Source: Actinomycetota bacterium (GTDB lineage: Bacteria > Actinomycetota > Actinomycetes > Nanopelagicales > Nanopelagicaceae). Taken from it: DNA of 5,742 nucleotides. Made by a program: the position numbers and the translations under genes. Numbering within the stretch: position 1 is the stretch's first letter; each line of letters opens with the position of its first letter. This document shows, one piece after another, positions 1-5,483 of this stretch. Below the pieces are notes generated by a model, which searched no databases, was not told the DNA's origin, and saw nothing but the letters and a program-made list of their open reading frames with translations. The DNA lies in the NCBI GenBank assembly GCA_947496345.1, contig CANMCL010000063.1, positions 1-5,742 of the forward strand. The letters are read 5' to 3'.

Positions 1-121
1 GCCAACAACTTCAGAAGGTCTTGACTTCTTCAACACCGGCGTTAAGTTGATTACTGATGACCCACAAGATGGAGTTCCATCAGAGACAACTGAATACGGT
101 CTAGCAAACGCTTGGGGTTAA
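1..121 (+). CDS. Sugar ABC transporter substrate-binding protein, C-terminal fragment
   Basis: This is the 3' end of a gene that begins before the window. Codons are in frame from position 2 and end at TAA 119-121, giving 39 residues. The tail contains FFNTGVKLITDDPQDG and ends in LANAWG. I see this as the C-terminal end of a periplasmic-binding-protein-like (RbsB/FrcB type) sugar receptor, where a final strand with a 'TGV.L.TD' pattern precedes a short tail. In an actinobacterium it would be a lipoprotein on the outer face of the membrane, handing substrate to the permease encoded next. The call rests mainly on position: binding protein, permease, ATPase is the normal order for this importer class. 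The lipobox and ligand-binding residues lie outside the window, so the substrate cannot be read here. Confidence 0.75.
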   Translation, partial: PTTSEGLDFFNTGVKLITDDPQDGVPSETTEYGLANAWG

Positions 122-128
122 TCCCAGC

Positions 129-149
129 TCTTTAGTGAATAACTAAAGA
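129..149 (+). other. Small hairpin after the binding-protein gene
   Basis: CTTTAGT at 130-136 is exactly complementary to ACTAAAG at 142-148, with a 5-nt loop (GAATA). One more T-A pair (129-149) extends the stem to 8 bp. It starts 8 nt after the binding-protein stop and lies just upstream of a much stronger hairpin. It is A/T-rich and probably weak alone. It could help protect the 3' end of the upstream mRNA, or it may be incidental. Confidence 0.4.
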
Positions 150-156
150 AGAGTGT

Positions 157-194
157 TTAAAGAGGGCGGCTGCTTCGGCAGTCGCCCTCTTTAA
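157..194 (+). terminator. UUCG-capped 17-bp hairpin, terminator or attenuator
   Basis: The arm at 157-173 pairs with 178-194 over 17 continuous pairs, including one G-U (169/182). The loop is TTCG closed by C-G, which is the exceptionally stable cUUCGg tetraloop. The core (GGGCGGCTGC) is far more GC-rich than its surroundings. The only T-run (190-192) is inside the 3' arm, and CTAAAA follows, so the classical U-tail is short. It sits between a binding-protein gene and its permease. There such hairpins often act as partial terminators or 3'-end stabilisers that make the binding protein more abundant than the membrane subunits. The structure is directly visible; the termination efficiency is inferred. 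Confidence 0.85.
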
Positions 195-258
195 CTAAAA
201 CAGCATTTGTAATAAGGTTTTAGCACTAGGGTTCGGTTACCTAACAAGTTCAGTTAAA

Positions 259-268
259 TCAATATTGA
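259..268. promoter_or_regulatory. 10-bp perfect palindrome upstream of the permease
   Basis: TCAATATTGA is a perfect 10-bp palindrome 27 bp before the GTG start of the permease. It overlaps a TTGACA hexamer at 265-270. It could be a half-site of an operator or chance in an A/T-rich spacer. It does not resemble the CG-centred LacI-family operator. No convincing -35/-10 pair could be assigned in 195-295, so whether the permease has its own promoter or depends on readthrough from upstream is open. Confidence 0.2.
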
Positions 269-284
269 CAATTTTTAGTTTTGA

Positions 285-289
285 AAGGA
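285..289 (+). promoter_or_regulatory. Ribosome binding site deciding the permease start
   Basis: AAGGA lies 6 nt before the GTG at 296. That is ideal Shine-Dalgarno spacing and favours GTG 296 over the in-frame TTG at 281, which would place this sequence inside the coding region. Confidence 0.7.
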
Positions 290-295
290 TTCCAA

Positions 296-1339
296 GTGAG
301 CCAAGATACGGCCGTCTACGACGCAGCATCAGAGTTTCAGGATCGCGCATCGTTTAGCCAAAAAATGCAAGCTCTTCTACATAAATATCCATGGCTGAGC
401 TCAACAATGGTGCTCGTTGTAGCATCAATTATCTTTAGTTTTTTCAATGAAAACTTTTTAACACCATCTAACTTCTCACTTATCCTTCAGCAAGTAGCGA
501 TCGTCGGTGCAGTAGCAGCCGGACAGACACTAATTATTCTGACCGCTGGTATCGACCTTTCTTGTGGCGCTATCGCAGTCTTTTCATCAATGACGATGGC
601 AAAATTAGTTCAAGGAACGCCTGGCGAAGGTGAACCAGTTGGTATCGCGATCTGGTTAGCATTCCCAGCCGGACTCCTTGTTGGCATGCTCGGTGGAGCA
701 ATTAACGGCTTCTTAGTAACAAAAGTTAAATTGCCACCATTCATCGTTACCTTGGGAACATTCAACGTATTCCTCGCCCTAACTCTGACTTTAACAAAGG
801 GAACTGTTCCTTCAATTGAGATGGATCCATTCCTATTAACCCTCGGTCATTATGTAGATCTCGGACCGTTCCGAGTTACAACTGGCGTTCTATTTATGTT
901 CGCTATGTATATGGTCTTGGCCTTCGTCTTGCGCTACACCTCTTGGGGACGCCACGTATATGCAGTCGGCGATGATATTGATGCAGCGCGCTTGGCGGGT
1001 ATTTCAGTCAACCGCGTTCTAATGAGCGTTTACATTGTTGCTGGCCTTACCTTCGCACTCGCAGCCTGGATTGTTATTGGCCGCGTTACTGTGGCAAGCC
1101 CGAACACGGGTGGTGATCTAAACCTCGATGCGATCACTGCGGTGGTTATTGGAGGTACCTCACTATTCGGTGGCCGCGGCACGATATTCGGCACGCTAAT
1201 TGGCGCCGTTATCGTGGGTGTTTTCCGTAATGGTTTGACACTTGCCGGCGTTGATTTGTACTACCAGCTCTTGGCTATCGGACTTCTTATTATCTTCGCG
1301 GTCTCGGTTGACCAATGGATCAGAAAGGCACGCAAATGA
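296..1339 (+). CDS. Sugar/cyclitol ABC transporter permease, RbsC/FrcC family
   Basis: This is the membrane subunit of a CUT2-type (ribose/xylose/fructose/inositol class) ABC importer. From GTG 296 it has 347 residues, normal for the family. About 36 mostly polar residues precede the first membrane segment. I count roughly nine to ten hydrophobic segments, near 37-50, 60-83, 88-105, 117-141, 147-167, 195-212, 240-262, 277-293, 296-314 and 320-341. Family signatures visible are AGIDLS (84-89), the cytoplasmic loop GRHVYAVGDDIDAARLAGI (218-236) that docks on the ATPase, and GGTSLFGGRGT (286-296). The stop overlaps the ATPase start in ATGA (1336-1339), so the two subunits are translationally coupled. 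The substrate cannot be deduced from the permease. The downstream IolE-like and Gfo/Idh/MocA genes make a cyclitol or sugar likely. Confidence 0.93.
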   Translation: MSQDTAVYDAASEFQDRASFSQKMQALLHKYPWLSSTMVLVVASIIFSFFNENFLTPSNFSLILQQVAIVGAVAAGQTLIILTAGIDLSCGAIAVFSSMTMAKLVQGTPGEGEPVGIAIWLAFPAGLLVGMLGGAINGFLVTKVKLPPFIVTLGTFNVFLALTLTLTKGTVPSIEMDPFLLTLGHYVDLGPFRVTTGVLFMFAMYMVLAFVLRYTSWGRHVYAVGDDIDAARLAGISVNRVLMSVYIVAGLTFALAAWIVIGRVTVASPNTGGDLNLDAITAVVIGGTSLFGGRGTIFGTLIGAVIVGVFRNGLTLAGVDLYYQLLAIGLLIIFAVSVDQWIRKARK

Positions 1340-2130
1340 GTAAGAAACCAATTCTTCAAGCCGTTGGGCTTGCGAAGTCATACGGTCGCGTCATCGCACT
1401 AGATGGCTCTGACTTGGAACTCTTTCCTGGTGAAGTTCTCGCAGTAGTCGGCGATAACGGAGCTGGTAAGTCAACAATGATCAAATGTTTATCTGGCGCT
1501 GAAGTACCTGATCAGGGTCAGATAATTCTTGATGGTCAAGAAGTTTCATTTAAGCGACCACAAGATGGTCGTCATGCCGGAATCGAAACCGTGTATCAGA
1601 CACTTGCTGTTGCACCGGCTCTCGATATCGCCGCCAATCTTTTCCTAGGTCGCGAAATGCGTAAGAAGGGTCCACTTGGATCAGTTCTCCGTATGATCGA
1701 TAGCTCTGGAATGCGCAAGGCTGCGAAAGAACATATTGCAGCACTTGGCATCGGAACAATTCAGAACATTGCACAGGCTGTTGAAACACTCTCTGGTGGT
1801 CAGCGTCAGGCAGTTGCAGTAGCTCGTGCTGCTGCATTCGGTCAGAAGGTGATCATCCTTGATGAGCCAACTGCAGCACTTGGTGTTCGTGAATCACGTC
1901 AGGTTCTCAAGCTAATCGAATCACTTCGTGATCGCGGTATGCCGGTTATTCTGATTTCACACAACATGCCGCAGGTCTTTGAAGTTGCAGATCGCATCCA
2001 GGTACAACGCCTCGGAAAGCGCGCTGCAGTTGTTACTCCAAAGAGCCACTCAATGAACGATGTTGTTGCAATCATGACTGGCGCTATGACAGTTGATAAG
2101 AAAGACCAAGCACTCAGTTCAGTTCGTTAA
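1336..2130 (+). CDS. Sugar ABC transporter ATPase, single-domain FrcA type
   Basis: This ATP-hydrolysing subunit powers the importer encoded just upstream. The chosen start is ATG 1336, with GAAAGG at 1323-1328 seven nt ahead, giving 264 residues. An in-frame ATG at 1315 lies inside the permease gene and lacks this support. All nucleotide-binding motifs are present: Walker A GDNGAGKST (39-47), Q-loop Gln88, signature LSGGQ (152-156), Walker B VIILDEP (172-178) and H-loop His209. The D-loop reads AALG where many ABC proteins have SALD. I recall this as normal for FrcA-like proteins. RbsA, XylG and MglA are about 500-residue proteins with two fused ATPase domains. This one has a single domain, as in FrcA of the rhizobial fructose system, so it should work as a homodimer. 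It ends 28 bp before the GMC gene on the same strand, suggesting one transcript. Confidence 0.94.
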   Translation: MSKKPILQAVGLAKSYGRVIALDGSDLELFPGEVLAVVGDNGAGKSTMIKCLSGAEVPDQGQIILDGQEVSFKRPQDGRHAGIETVYQTLAVAPALDIAANLFLGREMRKKGPLGSVLRMIDSSGMRKAAKEHIAALGIGTIQNIAQAVETLSGGQRQAVAVARAAAFGQKVIILDEPTAALGVRESRQVLKLIESLRDRGMPVILISHNMPQVFEVADRIQVQRLGKRAAVVTPKSHSMNDVVAIMTGAMTVDKKDQALSSVR

Positions 2131-2158
2131 TCTCTAAGTAAAAGTAGACCTAAAAACA

Positions 2159-3652
2159 ATGGCCACTCCGGTTCGTATTGAATCGGATGTGGTCATTGTT
2201 GGTTCTGGGATGGGTGGAGCAACCACTGCCTATGCCCTGGCAAATAAGGGCGTAAAGACCTTGGTTTTAGAACGTGGCGAACGGATGCCACGCGAGCCAG
2301 AGAATTGGTCACCTTCAGAAATCTTTATGAAGACTCGGTACAAGCCCAATGAAAAGTGGGTGGACGAGAAAGAGAAAGAGTTTGTTCCCGGCGTTCACTA
2401 CTTTGTCGGTGGAAATAGCAAAGTTTATGGAGCATCGCTTCCCCGTTTTAGCCGATTCGATTTCGGATTAATAAAGCACCAAGAGGGAATATCGCCAGCT
2501 TGGCCTTTTACATACGATGATTTAGAACCGTATTACTACGGCGCAGAAGAGTTATATCGCGTTCACGGTGATGCGCAGAATATTTACGGTAATACGCGCA
2601 GTACGCCATTTCCGTATCCTGCAATGAAACACGAGCCTTATGTTGAAGAACTCGGTAGGCGATTAACTAAAGCAGGCGTGCGCCCACATTCGAATTCAAT
2701 GGGAATTGATTTGGGGCCAGGTGGAAAGTGCATCCGCTGTAAGACTTGTGATGGTTTTGTTTGTAAATTAGATGCCAAAAGTGATGCTGAAGTAAATGCT
2801 TTGAATCCAGCGATTGCAACTGGCAATGTAACTTTGATGACCTCGGTGCAAGTAAATCGAATTGTTTTATCGGATGATAGAAAATCTGTTAGCCACTTAG
2901 AAGCAACTCGCAATGGGGAGCAGTTAGAAATTCACGGCAAGAAATTTGTGATTTCAGCTGGTTCGGTAAATACCGCAGCGCTCTTACTGCGCTCTGGTGT
3001 TGCCAATTCATCTGATCAAGTTGGACGCAATTTTATGATGCATAACAACAGCCACATTGCCGCTGTAGACATGCGCCGCAAGAACGATGTCACCTTCCAG
3101 AAAACACTCTCTTTCACAGACTGGTACTTAGACGGCGGCAAGGGTTATCCACTCGGTGCGGTTCAGTTAATCGGAAAAGTGCAAGGCATAATGATGAAAT
3201 CTTTTGCTAAGCACGTTCCGCTTCCACTGCTTAATTTGATTTCAGATCACAGCGTTGAATTTGTGGTGATGAGCGAGGATCTACCGCACCCTGATAACCG
3301 AGTGACTATCGCTGAAAACGGAGCGATTAAGATCGCCCGCAAATCTGTTGGTATGAAGACGCATATGGAACTTCTGCGCCGCGCCAAGAAAGTATTGCGC
3401 AAGGCGGGCTATCAAGGGATCTTTAGACAACCCTTTGATATTTCAATGAACTCGCATCAGTGCGGAACAACTGTGGCCGGCAACGATCCGCGCACCAGCG
3501 TCGTAGACGGATACTGCCGCAGCCACGATCATCACAATCTTTATCTAATTGATGGTGGATTCTTCCCATCATCTGCGGCTATGAATCCGGCGCTGACGAT
3601 CGCCGCGCAAGCACTGCGCGTTGTTGCCGAATCCGATCTTGCGAAAGTTTAA
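2159..3652 (+). CDS. GMC-family FAD-dependent oxidoreductase with Cys cluster
   Basis: This 497-residue flavoprotein of the glucose-methanol-choline family (COG2303-like) most likely oxidises a sugar or cyclitol hydroxyl to a ketone. The N-terminal FAD-binding motif is GSGMGG (15-20), with Glu38 ending the second strand of the Rossmann fold. GGNSKVYGAS (84-93) and ISAGSVNTAALLLRSG (265-280) are GMC landmarks. The C-terminal domain carries the catalytic pair His433 (in SHQCGT) and Asn476 (in MNPALT). Cys191, 194, 197 and 202 form a C-x2-C-x2-C-x4-C cluster in the middle. There is no Tat or Sec signal, so it acts in the cytoplasm on imported substrate. No good Shine-Dalgarno precedes ATG 2159, but the dinucleotide-binding strand begins near residue 10, so this start fits. 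The electron acceptor (oxygen, quinone or another protein) is unknown. Pyranose-oxidase or C-glycoside 3-oxidase-like activity is a possible alternative. Choline dehydrogenase is unlikely in this context. Confidence 0.88.
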   Translation: MATPVRIESDVVIVGSGMGGATTAYALANKGVKTLVLERGERMPREPENWSPSEIFMKTRYKPNEKWVDEKEKEFVPGVHYFVGGNSKVYGASLPRFSRFDFGLIKHQEGISPAWPFTYDDLEPYYYGAEELYRVHGDAQNIYGNTRSTPFPYPAMKHEPYVEELGRRLTKAGVRPHSNSMGIDLGPGGKCIRCKTCDGFVCKLDAKSDAEVNALNPAIATGNVTLMTSVQVNRIVLSDDRKSVSHLEATRNGEQLEIHGKKFVISAGSVNTAALLLRSGVANSSDQVGRNFMMHNNSHIAAVDMRRKNDVTFQKTLSFTDWYLDGGKGYPLGAVQLIGKVQGIMMKSFAKHVPLPLLNLISDHSVEFVVMSEDLPHPDNRVTIAENGAIKIARKSVGMKTHMELLRRAKKVLRKAGYQGIFRQPFDISMNSHQCGTTVAGNDPRTSVVDGYCRSHDHHNLYLIDGGFFPSSAAMNPALTIAAQALRVVAESDLAKV

Positions 3653-4512
3653 GAAAGCCCCAAGACGCGTGTAAGTTCGTTACGTAAATCTTTAGGATCG
3701 ACCGCAACTCCGGTCCAATACTCGATTGCGATTACCGCTTGGTTAACCACCATTCCTAATCCTTGCAGTGTGGTTGCTCCACGCTTACCGGCTTCGGTTA
3801 AGAAGTATGTTTGTGGCGGATTAACAATCACATCTGCCGCCAACATTCCGGGGCGAATCGAATCGAAGTTAATATCTTGTTGCCCTTCGGTGTTAACCAT
3901 GCCCATTGAAGTCGAGTTAATTACTACTTCGGCATCAAGCGGAATTTCAAATGTCTTATTCCACTCCACAAATTCGGCACTAGCGTTAGTTTTATCGTTT
4001 AATAACGCAGTCAGCTCTTCTCCGCGAGCACGTGAGCGATTTACAACATAGAACTTACTCGCACCCGCTAAAGCGAGTTCAACCGCGATTGCCCGCGCCG
4101 CGCCGCCTGCGCCAAGCAGAACAATGGTTTTTCCAGTCGCAGGAGTTATCTCTAAAAATGATTTAAGAAAACCTTTTCCGTCGGTATTTTCACCAATTAA
4201 TTTGCCATCGCGATTTACCGCGCAATTAACCGCTCCAATAAGCGCAGCCGATTCCCCCAGGCTATCTAAATACTTAATCACTTCGACTTTGTGCGGGATC
4301 GAGCAGTTAAAACCCTTCCAATTCATCGCTTTAGCGCCTGCTACAGCCGCGCCCAGCTGGTCTGGGTTCACTTCACAGTTGATGTATCGATAGTGCAGGT
4401 TATTGGCCTTGTAAGAGGCTTCCACCATTGCGACCGTTGGATTTGAGTCAGAACCTTGCGAGAAGCTGCCAGTTAATTCGTGGAGGAAAGATCCGCCTAT
4501 ATCCATAGTCAT
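3649..4512 (-). CDS. Shikimate/quinate dehydrogenase-family NADP oxidoreductase
   Basis: This 287-residue protein has the two-domain shikimate dehydrogenase fold and interconverts a ring ketone and alcohol with NADP(H). The catalytic pair is Lys75 (in SIPHK) and Asp111 (in ENTDG). Asn69 and Asn96 match substrate-pocket positions. The cofactor loop is GAGGAAR (134-140). Asn158-Arg159-Ser160 is the pattern used to bind the NADP 2'-phosphate. NSTSMGM (199-205) and the C-terminal GLGMVVNQ (251-258) are also typical. The carboxylate-binding Ser-x-Ser near the N-terminus is unusual: the region reads GSDSNPT (20-26). ATG 4512 is preceded by AAGG (4523-4520) at 7 nt. The gene is inserted antisense between GMC and IolE-like genes. 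Its stop overlaps the GMC stop. It could be the housekeeping AroE, but the context and odd N-terminus suggest a catabolic paralogue, so no gene symbol is given. Confidence 0.85.
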   Translation of the reverse strand: MTMDIGGSFLHELTGSFSQGSDSNPTVAMVEASYKANNLHYRYINCEVNPDQLGAAVAGAKAMNWKGFNCSIPHKVEVIKYLDSLGESAALIGAVNCAVNRDGKLIGENTDGKGFLKSFLEITPATGKTIVLLGAGGAARAIAVELALAGASKFYVVNRSRARGEELTALLNDKTNASAEFVEWNKTFEIPLDAEVVINSTSMGMVNTEGQQDINFDSIRPGMLAADVIVNPPQTYFLTEAGKRGATTLQGLGMVVNQAVIAIEYWTGVAVDPKDLRNELTRVLGLS

Positions 4513-4519
4513 GTTCAGA

Positions 4520-4523
4520 CCTT
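4520..4523 (-). promoter_or_regulatory. Ribosome binding site of the SDH-family gene
   Basis: AAGG (within ATAAGG on the minus strand) lies 7 nt before ATG 4512. It supports that start over the second Met two codons later. It also means the mRNA must begin upstream of about 4524, close to or inside the promoter of the divergent gene. Confidence 0.55.
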
Positions 4524-4534
4524 ATCGCGCAAGT

Positions 4535-4540
4535 TATGAT
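4535..4540 (+). promoter_or_regulatory. Putative -10 box for a leaderless transcript
   Basis: TATGAT matches the TATAAT consensus at 5 of 6 bases. It ends 6 nt before ATG 4547, so transcription would start at or next to the A of the start codon. No Shine-Dalgarno lies before this ATG, which fits a leaderless mRNA, a common arrangement in actinobacteria. The -35 region at 17-bp spacing (TGTTCA, 4512-4517) is poor. On the minus strand the overlapping CATAAC (4538-4533) could serve the divergent gene, but it matches only 4 of 6 bases. Confidence 0.5.
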
Positions 4541-4546
4541 CAGCCA

Positions 4547-5461
4547 ATGACCGCGACATTTTTACAACGCATCGCATCGGCACCTATTTCTTGGGGAATC
4601 TGTGAAGTCCCGGGTTGGGGCGCGATGTTGCCAACAAAACGAGTCTTATCTGAAATGACCAGTCTTGGTTTACCCGCAACAGAACTTGGTGCACCAGGAT
4701 TTTTCTCAGATGACTCCGCAGAACTTAAAGATCAATTAGCAGAATTTAAAATGTCGATGATCGGTGGATTTACTCCAGTTGTCTTGCACGATAAGTCACA
4801 GGAGAAAGCCACAATAGAAGCGGTGCTAAAGACAAGTAAGAAATTTCAAGAGATCGGCGCAACGCATTTAGTTTCATCACCAGTACAAAGTTGGGACTGG
4901 GCTAACCCAGAAGAACTCAGCAGCGATGAAGTTAAGCAATTTTTTAAGGTTTTGGCCGAAGTAGATCATATTTGTAAAGATCACGGACTTGTTCAAGTAG
5001 TACATCCACATTTACAGACCGTTGTTGAAACTAAGCGAGATATTGATCGTGTAGTAGAAAACTCAGATGTTATGTGGTGTTTGGATACTGGGCATATGAC
5101 AATCGGTGGCCAAGACACAGTTGAGTTCGCTAAGAAGTATTCCAGCCGAGTTGGCCACGTGCACTTAAAAGATGTAAATATGAAGTCTGTGCCACCTGTG
5201 CTTGCTCGACAACAGAGCATTATGGAAGGCGTACAGAAAGGTTTATTTACTCCGCTGGGACAAGGTGATGTACCAATTCTCGAAACAATTTTGGCGCTTG
5301 AGAGCGCTGGCTATCAAGGCTGGTATGTAATTGAACAAGATGTTGCTATCACTGGTGAAATGCCTGGTGTTGGCGAAGGCCCAATCACGGGTATGAAACA
5401 ATCTGTCGATTATTTACACAACGTTGCTGCACCTGCTGTAGCAAATTTAAAAACCAAATAA
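4547..5461 (+). CDS. IolE-like sugar phosphate isomerase/epimerase-family TIM barrel
   Basis: This protein of the xylose-isomerase-like TIM-barrel family is closest in pattern to inosose dehydratase (IolE), which removes water from 2-keto-myo-inositol. From ATG 4547 it has 304 residues, the usual IolE length. Family features are APISWGICEVPGWG (12-25), HPHLQTVVET (153-162), LDTGH (179-183), HVHLKDV (204-210), LFTPLGQGD (233-241) and WYVIEQD (259-265). Probable metal or substrate ligands are His153/His155, Asp180, His206 and Glu263. ATG 4511 is in frame but would add 12 unconserved-looking residues and overlap the divergent start codon, so I prefer 4547. A Gfo/Idh/MocA gene follows after 22 bp, matching the IolG/IolE pairing of inositol catabolism. 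A 3-keto-sugar epimerase, lyase or hydratase role is the main alternative. Confidence 0.85.
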   Translation: MTATFLQRIASAPISWGICEVPGWGAMLPTKRVLSEMTSLGLPATELGAPGFFSDDSAELKDQLAEFKMSMIGGFTPVVLHDKSQEKATIEAVLKTSKKFQEIGATHLVSSPVQSWDWANPEELSSDEVKQFFKVLAEVDHICKDHGLVQVVHPHLQTVVETKRDIDRVVENSDVMWCLDTGHMTIGGQDTVEFAKKYSSRVGHVHLKDVNMKSVPPVLARQQSIMEGVQKGLFTPLGQGDVPILETILALESAGYQGWYVIEQDVAITGEMPGVGEGPITGMKQSVDYLHNVAAPAVANLKTK

Positions 5462-5472
5462 GAAAACGAACT

Positions 5473-5477
5473 GGGAG
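5473..5477 (+). promoter_or_regulatory. Ribosome binding site for the Gfo/Idh/MocA gene
   Basis: GGGAG lies 6 nt before GTG 5484 and is the strongest Shine-Dalgarno in the window. It fixes a GTG start and contrasts with the apparently leaderless gene just upstream in the same transcript. Confidence 0.75.
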
Positions 5478-5483
5478 TAAAAA

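Noticed and set aside
265..270. Perfect TTGACA hexamer as a -35 box for the permease
   Set aside because: A -10 at 16-18 bp would fall at about 287-294 (GGATTC-like sequence), placing transcription start after the GTG start codon and its ribosome binding site. No suitable -10 is present.
281..295. TTG 281 as the permease start
   Set aside because: The AAGGA ribosome binding site lies inside this extension and is ideally spaced for GTG 296. TTG 281 has no Shine-Dalgarno of its own.
1315..1335. ATG 1315 as the ATPase start
   Set aside because: It lies within the permease coding region. ATG 1336 has a spaced GAAAGG and forms the ATGA coupling typical of ABC operons.
1550..1837. Minus-strand open frame inside the ATPase gene, and similar antisense frames at 1196-1381, 2638-2913, 4993-5220 and 5447-5713
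   Set aside because: They lie antisense to well-supported genes, have low-complexity or unrecognisable products, and lack ribosome binding sites that I could see. They are coding shadows.
2131..2158. Leaderless promoter for the GMC gene
   Set aside because: No hexamer resembling TATAAT is correctly placed before ATG 2159. The 28-bp spacer is better explained as an intra-operon gap with a weak ribosome binding site.
3770..4393. Plus-strand open frames opposite the SDH-family gene
   Set aside because: The minus strand encodes a complete, motif-bearing enzyme across the whole stretch; the plus-strand frames show no domain.
4511..4546. ATG 4511 as the IolE-like gene start
   Set aside because: It adds 12 residues without family character, has no ribosome binding site, overlaps the divergent start codon, and would place the TATGAT box inside the gene.
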